Shown in pieces: positions 18,153-25,987 of a stretch of 64,000 nucleotides of DNA. How positions within the stretch are numbered: position 1 is the stretch's first letter; each line of letters starts with the position of its first letter. The translations under genes were made by a program, and so were the position numbers. This DNA is from Pseudomonas helmanticensis (lineage in GTDB: Bacteria; Pseudomonadota; Gammaproteobacteria; Pseudomonadales; Pseudomonadaceae): NCBI RefSeq assembly GCF_900182985.1, contig NZ_FXUY01000001.1, positions 1,364,001 to 1,428,000 of the forward strand, read 5' to 3'. The notes below the pieces were generated by a model that saw nothing but the letters and a program-made list of their open reading frames with translations, searched no databases and was not told the origin of the DNA.

Positions 18153-18186
18153 AAAAAAAATGCGCAGGCCATGGTGCCTGCGCATC
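18153..18186 (-). terminator. Rho-independent terminator (minus strand)
   Basis: The arms TGCGCAGGC / GCCTGCGCA enclose a short loop. On the minus strand they are followed by a run of eight T residues, which fits termination of the PepSY gene. Confidence 0.8.
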
Positions 18187-18205
18187 GCTTGATTACGCGG
18201 CGAGG

Positions 18206-18475
18206 TCAGTCTTTCTGGTCGCGCAACACGTTGCCCGAGGCACCGTCGATGCGGAACTCATAGACCACGCCATCGGCTTTGCGCCCCTCGCCTTTCCAGT
18301 AGCCGTCGTTGTCGGCTTCGATCTCATACACTTCGACGTAACCGGCCTTGGTCTTGATAATCTCGATAGCCTTCTCGATGGTGATCCATCCCGCACCCGG
18401 GCGGTCGGCCATGGCCGCGCCGGCACTCAACAAGGCGGCGGTTGCCACGAAAGCTGCGAAGGTTCTTTTGATCAT
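18206..18475 (-). CDS. PepSY-domain periplasmic protein
   Basis: The 89-residue protein has a signal peptide (MIKRTFAAFV through AAMADRPG) followed by one PepSY domain (WITIEKAIEIIKTKAGYVE, then the strand VYEFRIDGASGNVLRDQKD). Such domains are small secreted binding or inhibitory modules, often seen near peptidases or membrane sensors. The ATG at 18475 follows TGGAG and begins the signal peptide; the longer frame is excluded. It is divergent from the fecR-like gene and convergent with the toxin-like gene. Confidence 0.82.
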   Translation of the reverse strand: MIKRTFAAFVATAALLSAGAAMADRPGAGWITIEKAIEIIKTKAGYVEVYEIEADNDGYWKGEGRKADGVVYEFRIDGASGNVLRDQKD

Positions 18476-18627
18476 TTTTTCACTCCATTTATGGATGATG
18501 TTCGTCAGACGTCCTGTTTTTGGGTGTTGCCGAGGAAAATAAGTTCCAATTTGATGGGTAAATGCCATGACGGTTGTTCTCGACCAACGGCCCGGAAGGT
18601 TAGAATGCAGCAAACCAGGATGAGTCA

Positions 18628-19629
18628 ATGACCGAAGACACCCTCTCGGAAGCCGAATACGATGCGATCACCGATGCCGCCGCGCATTGGTGCATGCGTC
18701 TGCACGCAGTCGACTGTTCCGCCGAGGAGCGTGTGGCATTCGAGCAATGGCGCGAGGCGCATCCGCTCCATGCCTTCGAATACGAAGCGATGCTGGAGAT
18801 CTGGGACGTCGCCGAACATCTGCCGCGTCCGGATCCTGTCGTCGCGCTGCCGGCCAGCAATCCGGCCCCGGCCTGGCGTCAATATGCAATATCCGCCAGC
18901 ATCTTCGCGCTGGGCCTGCCACTGGTCGCCTACACCGGGTGGAACATGGGCTGGCTACCCAACAGCTACCAGCATTTCGAAGCCAGCGACAATGTCCGCC
19001 AAGTCACTTTGAACGATGGCAGCCAGGTCGAGCTGAACCTGAACACCGAGCTGACCTACAGCAACTACAAGGACGAACGCCGGGTCACCCTGAAAAAGGG
19101 TGAAGCGTTTTTCAGCGTCAGTCACGACATCACTCACCCATTCATCGTCAAGGCTGCCGAAGGTCGCGTCCGCGTCACCGGCACTCGCTTCAACGTGTGG
19201 ATGTATGAAGATCAGGTACGCGTCAATCTGGTCGAAGGCTCGGTGCTGGTCACCAGCAACACGGCATTGCCTGGCGACGGTTTGCGCCTCGGCCCGTCGA
19301 TGCAGGCGCAGTACAGGCATGGCGACTACACGCCACAGATCAGCCAGACCTACGACAATGACAGTTCACTGGCGTGGCGCAACGGCAAACTGATCCTCGA
19401 CAACCTTGCACTGAACGACGCGTTGCCGCTGATCAACCGTTACCTGAACAACCCGCTGATGCTCGCCGACACCAGCACCGGCGCGATCCGCGTGGGCGGC
19501 GTCTACAACATCAAAGAGATCAACGGCCTCGTCAACTCTCTGCCCAAAGTGCTGCCGGTCTACCTGACCCGCAATGCCGAAGGCAATCCGGTGATCAACT
19601 CGATCCCCAAGCACGCACCGAAGTCCTGA
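18628..19629 (+). CDS. FecR-family anti-sigma regulator (possibly FpvR-like)
   Basis: The 333-residue protein has the FecR plan. A cytosolic N-terminal domain of about 90 residues contains AAHWCMRLHAVDCSAEERVAFEQWR. One membrane helix lies near residues 92-112, the periplasmic FecR domain carries VTLNDGSQVELNLNTELTY and VRVTGTRFNVW, and a C-terminal STN-like segment follows. Such proteins hold or release an ECF sigma factor in answer to a TonB-dependent receptor. Neither gene is adjacent, so its partner is elsewhere. Convergence with pvdQ makes an FpvR role plausible but unproven. AGGATG precedes the ATG. Confidence 0.82.
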   Translation: MTEDTLSEAEYDAITDAAAHWCMRLHAVDCSAEERVAFEQWREAHPLHAFEYEAMLEIWDVAEHLPRPDPVVALPASNPAPAWRQYAISASIFALGLPLVAYTGWNMGWLPNSYQHFEASDNVRQVTLNDGSQVELNLNTELTYSNYKDERRVTLKKGEAFFSVSHDITHPFIVKAAEGRVRVTGTRFNVWMYEDQVRVNLVEGSVLVTSNTALPGDGLRLGPSMQAQYRHGDYTPQISQTYDNDSSLAWRNGKLILDNLALNDALPLINRYLNNPLMLADTSTGAIRVGGVYNIKEINGLVNSLPKVLPVYLTRNAEGNPVINSIPKHAPKS

Positions 19630-19636
19630 CAACCCA

Positions 19637-19678
19637 GTGGCAAGGGGATTTATCCCCGTTGGGTTGCGCAGTAGCCCC
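19637..19678. repeat. Half copy of REP family B
   Basis: GGGGATTTATCCCCGTTGGG followed by TTGCG matches one arm of the complete pair at 46175-46307. It lies just after the fecR-like stop codon. Confidence 0.7.
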
Positions 19679-19770
19679 TTCTCCATCTGACTTGCCCCCC
19701 ATATCCTCCGCCAACTCGACACAATGTGCCGCACGCCAAAAAGTCCCGGCGCCTTAGACGATTGCAGGTG

Positions 19771-19808
19771 AAAAAAAACCGCCGCCCTCAATCAGAGGAC
19801 AGCGGCTT
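19771..19808 (-). terminator. Rho-independent terminator for pvdQ
   Basis: On the minus strand a stem of AGCCGCTGTCCTC with GAGGGCGGCGGT is followed by eight T residues, about 20 nt past the pvdQ stop. Confidence 0.75.
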
Positions 19809-19828
19809 TCTCATTGCGACGCAGACGT

Positions 19829-22165
19829 CTATTGCGCAGCCACCTTATCCGCCGCTTCGCTGATGCTCTGCACCTGATACTGCGGATCAGCCTTGATCTG
19901 CTGCTCGGTGAAGGGCAAGACGCTCCACTGCTTCTTCGAAAACGCTTCGGTCTGGTCGCGCGAGTATTTCGACGCCGGATCGCTGGACAGCGAGAACGCC
20001 AGCAGCCCCTGAGCGTGCGGTCCTTTATCGTCAAAGCTCACCACTTGCAGATAGCTGGTGCCGCTGACCACTTCGAGTTTGCCGTCTTCACGCGGAACGC
20101 TCTGAATGGCGTTGTAGATGCCGAGAGTACCTGGCCCGCCGTGAATCGCGGTTTGCTGACCACCACTGCTGACCACTTGGATATCGCCCCAGCGGGTATC
20201 AGGCTTGATGCCCATTTGGCTGCTCAGTTCGAGCGAGGCGAGCATCGCTTCGCGCACGGCTTTGCTGACGTCAGGCTGTTCGATGGCAAGCCCGCGCGGC
20301 GTGCTTTGCGCGGCCTTCGGGTCGAACGCGACACGCCAGACCTGCGGTGATTCCTGCAGGGTTTGCATGATGTTCTGGAAATGCACCAGGCCGCTGCCGG
20401 AATCCAGATTCGCGCGGCCATCCCAGGCTTTGAGGCTGGCGCAGACCGGCTTCAGTTTGCTCGCGTCCGCGCCAAGGTCCTTCGCGCAGAATTTCAGCAG
20501 GTCCGGTAACACCTGGCTCGCCAGATAGACGTTGTCGTCCATCACCATCCGTTGCAGATCCTGCACCGCCAACGGGCCTTGCTTGTCCAGCGACGCGAGA
20601 CGATCCAGGGCGAAGCGCGAGCGCATACCCAGCGGTTGGCTGTCCTGACTGATCAGCGGTGAGAAACCGGTCAGCGGTTGCGCCGGGTTGGCCAGCCACG
20701 CGGAATCGTTGGAGTGCTGGACGAAGTCTTTACGCAGCAGTTGCGGTAACTGGCTGGAGGCATAAATACCCGGCTGCGCGGCTTGCGGATCGATATCCCA
20801 GGCACAGCCACTGCGGGCACCGTCGAGCACGATCATCTGCAAACCGGCGCGCGGATCACTGCACTTGGCGAGCTTGTCAGCGCTGACGTTCGGCACCACT
20901 GACAGATTCATGTACAGCGTCTGGCCCTTGTCATCGACCGCCAGGGTATTGACCCACGGAATGCCCTGAATCTTGTGCACCGAATCCTGCAGATCCTTGA
21001 GACTGTTGGCCTGGTTCATCGCGTACCACTGTTTGAGCACGCGATCATTTTCGAGGTTGGCATCGCGCAGGCTGAACGCATATTGGTGATCCCAGTCGAG
21101 CTTGCCCGGCCACTGCACGATCGGCCCGAACTGCGAGCTGTAGATCTCACGCGACACCGGCACGACCTGACCATCCGCCTGTTTGACCTGCACGGTCACC
21201 GTCTGCTTGTTCAGCGGCAGGGATTTGCCGTCGAGCAAATAGCGCGTCGAATCCCTTGGATCGAGTTGCAGGCGATACAGGGTGAAGTGCTTCGAAGAGT
21301 CGACCGTGTGGGTCCAGGCCAGATGCTGGTTGAAACCGATATTGATCATCGGCAACCCCGGCAGAGCGGCACCCATGACGTCGAGTTTGCCAGGTATGGT
21401 CAGGTGCATCTGATAGAAACGCATGCCGCCGACCCAAGGAAAATGCGGGTTGGCCAGCAACATCCCACGACCATTGAACGACCGCTCGCTGCCCACCGCC
21501 ACGGCGTTGCTGCCGCGATCCAGGGCAAAGCGTTGCTGACGCGTGTCGGCCAGTTGCCAAGCGTGTGATGGCTGCTCGATTTGCGCGCTGGCTTGCGGCG
21601 GAGTGGCCCCGGCCAAGGCTTCGGCGAACTGCCCGACACCGCCTTCAACCAATAGCCGACGGGTCAGTTTGACCAGGTCTTCGGCGGCGATATCGCGTAC
21701 CCACTCGCCTTGGCATTGCTGCGGCAGCCCTTGCTGACGGCGCTCGCCAAGATAGCGGTTATAGCCGGCGACATAACCCTGCATCAGGTCGCGCACCTCG
21801 GTCGGCTGCGCCTGCCAGAACGCCTGCACTGCCTCGGGCGTGTTCAACCAGGTGAAGAACACATCGCTGACACGATTTTCACGCTCCTCGACGGTGAACT
21901 GATCCGGGCCGAAATAACGCGAACGTTGGCCGTTGACCGTAACGATCTCGTTGGCCAGCAAACACAGATTGTCCTGCGCATAGGCGTAGCCAATGCCGAA
22001 ACCCAGGCCACGCTCGTTTTCGGCGCGAATGTGCGGCACACCAAAAGCGGTGCGACGAATATCGGCACTGGCCTGGGTGGCGGGACTGAGCGCATGGGCT
22101 GACAGACTCAGCCCGAGAAACATGCCGGCAAGGGCCAACCCGGTTAACTGCCTGGAAATAATCAC
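19829..22165 (-). CDS. pvdQ: Acyl-homoserine lactone acylase / pyoverdine acylase PvdQ
   Basis: This 778-residue Ntn-hydrolase precursor closely follows P. aeruginosa PvdQ as I recall it. It has an N-terminal signal peptide, an alpha chain starting near [20 protein letters not shown], the linker, and a beta chain whose nucleophile Ser219 follows the autocleavage site (ALDRG / SNAVAVGSE). [19 protein letters not shown] and [10 protein letters not shown] are further matches. PvdQ removes the fatty acyl chain from the pyoverdine precursor in the periplasm and also cleaves long-chain AHLs. The GTG start at 22165 follows AGGAG with 6-nt spacing. The TTG eight codons upstream overlaps that site. 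A candidate iron-starvation promoter lies 120 bp upstream. Confidence 0.92.
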   Translation of the reverse strand: MIISRQLTGLALAGMFLGLSLSAHALSPATQASADIRRTAFGVPHIRAENERGLGFGIGYAYAQDNLCLLANEIVTVNGQRSRYFGPDQFTVEERENRVSDVFFTWLNTPEAVQAFWQAQPTEVRDLMQGYVAGYNRYLGERRQQGLPQQCQGEWVRDIAAEDLVKLTRRLLVEGGVGQFAEALAGATPPQASAQIEQPSHAWQLADTRQQRFALDRGSNAVAVGSERSFNGRGMLLANPHFPWVGGMRFYQMHLTIPGKLDVMGAALPGLPMINIGFNQHLAWTHTVDSSKHFTLYRLQLDPRDSTRYLLDGKSLPLNKQTVTVQVKQADGQVVPVSREIYSSQFGPIVQWPGKLDWDHQYAFSLRDANLENDRVLKQWYAMNQANSLKDLQDSVHKIQGIPWVNTLAVDDKGQTLYMNLSVVPNVSADKLAKCSDPRAGLQMIVLDGARSGCAWDIDPQAAQPGIYASSQLPQLLRKDFVQHSNDSAWLANPAQPLTGFSPLISQDSQPLGMRSRFALDRLASLDKQGPLAVQDLQRMVMDDNVYLASQVLPDLLKFCAKDLGADASKLKPVCASLKAWDGRANLDSGSGLVHFQNIMQTLQESPQVWRVAFDPKAAQSTPRGLAIEQPDVSKAVREAMLASLELSSQMGIKPDTRWGDIQVVSSGGQQTAIHGGPGTLGIYNAIQSVPREDGKLEVVSGTSYLQVVSFDDKGPHAQGLLAFSLSSDPASKYSRDQTEAFSKKQWSVLPFTEQQIKADPQYQVQSISEAADKVAAQ

Positions 22166-22284
22166 GCTCGCTCCTGATCGATAAGGCAAGGATCGGCCCG
22201 CGCAAGACGTAGAAAAACACCAATTGCGCCGGGTCCGATCTGAAAGTCATGCTCGCGCCTGGGCGCAATGCTGCTGTTCAGGAA

Positions 22285-22308
22285 ACGAATCGGCGAAAAA
22301 AAATTTAG
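22285..22308 (-). promoter_or_regulatory. Candidate PvdS iron-starvation box upstream of pvdQ
   Basis: On the minus strand GGCTAAAT is followed after 15 nt by CGT. The published PvdS consensus is (G/C)CTAAAT with CGT 16-17 nt later, so both elements match and the spacer is one nucleotide short. It lies 120 bp upstream of the pvdQ GTG, the expected regulation for a pyoverdine gene. Confidence 0.45.
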
Positions 22309-22467
22309 CCGGGTAGGCAGCTATCTGGAGCCGTGATTACGGGGAAACGACAAATCAGCGACAAATTTTCTACATATTGCCCTTCATGATTTGTCGTGCT
22401 GAAACGTCTTGTTTAGAGAGAGCACAAAAAACCCTTTCCTGATCAGGTCCTGAAAAGGAGTCACCGC

Positions 22468-22845
22468 ATGTACAACTCGCAACTACCAACGGAAGGTAGC
22501 CAGGCGCCACAAGGAGCTTCCATGGGGCCGAGCGCCAGCGATTTCGGACAAAGGATCGAGCGCCACGGCAATGAACGAATCCGCCTGCTGCTAAAGAGTT
22601 TCGGCCTGCGCACCAGCCTGATTCGTCTGAAGGTCATCGACGCGCTGTTGAGCGCTGCGCATGGCAATCGTCGCCTTGGCGTGCGTGGCGTGCACAGCCA
22701 ATTGCTCGATCTGGACATTCCGCTGTCGTTTCTCAGCGTGCGCGAAGTATTGAAGCGTTTGTGCGCCGAAGGCGTGATCACCATCAACGCCGACAAGAGC
22801 TACAGCCTGCACCCGCAGGCTGCTGCGATTCTCGACAACGAGTGA
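22468..22845 (+). CDS. Short Fur-like winged-helix regulator
   Basis: The 125-residue protein resembles only the N-terminal DNA-binding half of Fur/Zur proteins (FGLRTSLIRLKVIDALLSAA, then LSVREVLKRLCAEGVIT). It lacks the C-terminal dimerisation and metal-binding half and its His/Cys ligands. Pseudomonas genomes annotate such proteins as Fe2+/Zn2+ uptake regulation proteins. It has a perfect AAGGAG site and is divergent from pvdQ, suggesting a link with iron control. Whether it senses metal at all is doubtful. Confidence 0.75.
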   Translation: MYNSQLPTEGSQAPQGASMGPSASDFGQRIERHGNERIRLLLKSFGLRTSLIRLKVIDALLSAAHGNRRLGVRGVHSQLLDLDIPLSFLSVREVLKRLCAEGVITINADKSYSLHPQAAAILDNE

Positions 22846-22863
22846 TGCATCAAGCAGTCGCCG

Positions 22864-23052
22864 TCAGGGTTTGACCTTGCGGCGCATCACGGCGTTGATC
22901 ACTACCACGACCACCGCCACACCGATGGCGATGTACTGGAACATTTTCTCACTGATCGCCCCGGTGTTTTGCAGCCAGGACAGGCCGAGCATGATTGCCA
23001 GCACCATGAGGGCGATCAGAATCGAGTATTTCAAGCGTTGCGACTGAGTCAT
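22864..23052 (-). CDS. Small inner-membrane protein, two helices
   Basis: The 62-residue protein consists of two hydrophobic helices (ILIALMVLAIMLGLSWL and YIAIGVAVVVVVINAV) joined by a short polar loop, with a basic C-terminus RRKVKP. AGGAA precedes the ATG at suitable distance. It is convergent with the Fur-like gene. No family is recognised. Confidence 0.7.
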   Translation of the reverse strand: MTQSQRLKYSILIALMVLAIMLGLSWLQNTGAISEKMFQYIAIGVAVVVVVINAVMRRKVKP

Positions 23053-23209
23053 TGCAGGTTCCTGAAGCGTTGGAATGTATCCGGTTTGTATCCGTTAACA
23101 TGCCAGGCACATACCTTGTTTCGGGGATGCGCGGCAATTGCCGGAGTCTCATGTTACAGCCGCTGAAGAGTTTTGGCTTCATGGCGGCGTAACCATGAGG
23201 ATTGTAGAA

Positions 23210-23347
23210 ATGTTCCGTCGAATCGCCTGGCTGATTCCCCTGCTTGCCGTGCTGACCTTGAGTGGTTGCATCATATTTCCCCACGGCGGGTGGCACGATG
23301 ACCACCATCGCTACTATGGCGGTGGCCCCGGCTACTACCATCGATAG
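23210..23347 (+). CDS. Tiny His/Tyr/Gly-rich lipoprotein
   Basis: The 45-residue precursor has a lipoprotein signal with lipobox LSGC, leaving a mature peptide of about 26 residues rich in His, Tyr and Gly (HDDHHRYYGGGPGYYHR). GAGGA lies 9 nt before the ATG at 23210; an in-frame ATG at 23195 overlaps that Shine-Dalgarno. Metal binding by the His cluster is conceivable but only inferred. A strong terminator follows about 50 nt later. Confidence 0.7.
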   Translation: MFRRIAWLIPLLAVLTLSGCIIFPHGGWHDDHHRYYGGGPGYYHR

Positions 23348-23399
23348 AACAGGATTGTTCGCCCCGCTGGATGATGGCTGATCCCGTAGATTCAACAGC

Positions 23400-23434
23400 A
23401 AAAAATGCCCGCCTTCTGGTGGGCATTTTTTTTG
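23400..23434 (+). terminator. Rho-independent terminator
   Basis: AAAAAATGCCCGCC pairs with GGTGGGCATTTTTT across a TTCT loop and is followed by a long T-run. It separates the small lipoprotein gene from the exporter-led cluster. Confidence 0.9.
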
Positions 23435-23589
23435 CCTCAAGTTATCTCAAAGCCCCGCCAGCCAGCGCTCAGAGCGCATCGAAACAACCCGCTACTTTTT
23501 GAAATTTCCTGTCTACGCAGACCGTTAGCACGCCCAGCCAAGCCCCAATAGGCTATGCAGCAGGTTTTTGACAAAAGAGACAGGATGTC

Positions 23590-24810
23590 ATGCAGAGAAC
23601 ACTCATCGCCCTTGGACCGGTAAAAATCATTGGATTTTGCTTGGCCATAACCCTCTTCGAACTTCTGACCTACATGGCCAGCGACATGATCATGCCGGCC
23701 ATGCTCAGCGTGGTTAAGGAGTTCGAAGCAGACGCACGTCATGTGCCAAATGCATTCAATCTTTATCTGATCGGCGGGGTCTGTCTGCAATGGCTGATCG
23801 GGCCTTTATCCGATCGTTATGGACGACGACGTTTGTTGTTGATCGGCTGCGCACTGTTTGCTCTAGCCAGTTCGGCAGCCATAGCGACACGCTCGATCGA
23901 AGCATTCAATGTATTGCGCCTGATACAAGGCATGGGCCTGGGCTTTGTCGTCGCCGTCAGCTATCCGGCATTGCAGGAAGTTTTCCGCGAGGCCGATGCC
24001 GTACGCCTCATGGCGCTGCTCGGCAACGTTGCATTGCTGTCTCCGTTGCTTGCGCCACTGTTGGGCAGCCTGTTGCTGGAATGGCTGAGTTGGCGACAGC
24101 TGTTTCTCGGCCTCGGGTTTGCCGCAGCGCTGGCCTGGCTGCTATTGCTGATGTGCATGCCGGAAACCATCGGTGTACTGCGCAATGACGGCAAACATCT
24201 GCCGCCGACGCCGCTGTCTTTCAGGCAGATCTTGCGACGCTACGCAGCGCTACTGGGTAACCGCACCTTCCTTTGCGCAAGCCTTGCGCTGGGGTTCATG
24301 AGTTTGCCGCTGATCGCCTGGATCGGCCTTGCCCCCTTGTTGTTGATGCAATGGCAAGGCTTGTCTGCCGTGGAATATGGCCTGTGGCAGATACCGGTAT
24401 TTGCCGCCGTGATTGTCGGCAACCTTCTCCTTGATCGACTGCTGCCCACCCACGCACTGCCGCGTTTGATTGGTCTGGCGCTGTGGCCTTACTGCCTTGG
24501 ATTGCTGGCCCTGCTCTGTTCGATGCTGACCGATGAATCGGTGCCGATGCTGGTCGCAGCGCTGGCGATGTATGCGGTCGGCCTGGGTATGAGCAATGCG
24601 GTGCTGTATCGAATCGCCCTGTTTGCCAGCGAGGACAGCAAAGGTCTGGTGTCCGCCATGATCGGCATGCTTTCGATTGCTGTCATGGGCGCTGGCGGCT
24701 GGCTGATTGCGACGCTTGGAGGTGGCACCAGCCTCAAACTTTTTAGCTTGTGGGCCGCTTTCGGCGGCCTGTTGTGCCTGCCCCCCTTGCAGCGTGTTCT
24801 GCGCACCTGA
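23590..24810 (+). CDS. MFS drug/metabolite exporter, MdfA-like
   Basis: This 406-residue inner-membrane transporter has 12 predicted helices and the DHA1 signature. The first helix reads ELLTYMASDMIMPAML, close to the MdfA/MdtM motif with its membrane-buried Glu and Asp, and the loop motif is GPLSDRYGRRRLL. MdfA relatives export many drugs and hydrophobic cations in exchange for protons. It is the first gene of a five-gene plus-strand cluster, 42 nt ahead of the LuxE-like gene, so it may export the cluster's product or give self-protection. AGGATG precedes the ATG. Confidence 0.88.
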   Translation: MQRTLIALGPVKIIGFCLAITLFELLTYMASDMIMPAMLSVVKEFEADARHVPNAFNLYLIGGVCLQWLIGPLSDRYGRRRLLLIGCALFALASSAAIATRSIEAFNVLRLIQGMGLGFVVAVSYPALQEVFREADAVRLMALLGNVALLSPLLAPLLGSLLLEWLSWRQLFLGLGFAAALAWLLLLMCMPETIGVLRNDGKHLPPTPLSFRQILRRYAALLGNRTFLCASLALGFMSLPLIAWIGLAPLLLMQWQGLSAVEYGLWQIPVFAAVIVGNLLLDRLLPTHALPRLIGLALWPYCLGLLALLCSMLTDESVPMLVAALAMYAVGLGMSNAVLYRIALFASEDSKGLVSAMIGMLSIAVMGAGGWLIATLGGGTSLKLFSLWAAFGGLLCLPPLQRVLRT

Positions 24811-24852
24811 CCGGGTGCGTTCCCCCCTGTCCCCTCTCGATGATGGATATTG

Positions 24853-25983
24853 ATGATTAATCACTTCCCCCTGGGCGATGCGCTTTGTGCGTTGCCGCAG
24901 CCCTATTGCGCCGATTCCGTGCCGGCCGGTCTGTTCGACCGGGCGATGGCCGAAATCAGTCACTTTCATTGTCAGCAGACACCGGGCTATCGGCATTGGC
25001 TGAATGCCAACGGTTTAAAGGAAAGCGACCTCGACAGTCTTGAAGACTGGTCGCGCTTGCCAGCGATCTTCGCCAACTTCTTCAAGCAACAATTGCTGCT
25101 CAGCTCAACGGGCGAAAACGCGCTGGAGCTGACGTCCTCCGGCACCAGCGGCCAGAAAAGCCGCATGCGCTATGACGAACGCAGCATTGCCGGTGCGCAA
25201 TACATGGTTGAGCGAATTTTTCAGCATTACGGCTGGAACACACCGGACACGCCGTGCAACTACCTGCTGTTGAGCTATGAACCGCAGGGGCAAATCAGCC
25301 TGGGAACCTCATACACCGACCAGTTCCTGTGTCGCTTTGCCAAGGCCAACCGTGTCGCCTATGCCTTGCGCAACACTGGCGATGGTCATCAGTTCGACGT
25401 GTTCGGGGTGATCGCCGCTTTGCAGTCGTTCGCCGAAGAGGGTATGCCGGTGCGCATTTTCGGTTTCCCCGCATTCCTCTGGCAGTCCCTCGAGCACATG
25501 CAGGCAACCACCGTGAAAGACCTGCAATTGCCATCAGGCTCGCTGGCATTTTTTGGTGGCGGCTGGAAAACCCGCGCCCGCGAGGAAATCCCCAAGGCGC
25601 AGTTGTATGCACGCATCCACCAGCAATTGGGCATCGATACCACGGATTGCCGTGATGGCTATGGCGCTGTCGAGCATGCGGTGCCGTATGTCGAATGCAG
25701 TCACCACCACTTCCATGTGCCGGTATATGCCAAGGCCTATGTGCGCGATCCGGCGGACTTGCGCGTGCTGCCCTTTGGCCAACGTGGCCTGCTCGGATTC
25801 GTCTCGCCCTATATCTCGTCAAGCCCCGCCCATGCGGTGGTCATGAGCGATCTCGCCACCCTGCATACCGGTACAACCTGCGGATGCGGATTGAGCGCCG
25901 ACTGGTTCGAACTGCATGGCCGTGCCGGCACCACTGCCAGCAGAAGTTGCGCAATGGCTGCGGCCGAATTGCTCGGAGAGCAT
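24853..25983 (+). CDS. LuxE-like acyl-protein synthetase
   Basis: The roughly 377-residue protein matches the LuxE acyl-protein synthetase family. It has an early LPAIFANFFKQ segment, an adenylate-forming loop LTSSGTSGQKSRMRYDE, and a C-terminal CGCG...GR...SCAMAAAELL segment. Its Cys366 corresponds to the acyl-accepting Cys of LuxE (Cys364). LuxE activates a fatty acid with ATP and hands the acyl group to LuxC via that Cys. It stops just before the LuxC-like gene, implying coupling and complex formation as in lux. An ATG follows a TTG at 24850; the Shine-Dalgarno is weak. No luxA or luxB gene is present. Confidence 0.85.
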
Positions 25984-25987
25984 TGAT

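Noticed and set aside
18559..18583. PvdS box upstream of the FecR-like gene (TAAAT-N17-CGA)
   Set aside because: The second element is CGA rather than CGT and the preceding GC bases of the consensus are missing, so it is not better than chance.
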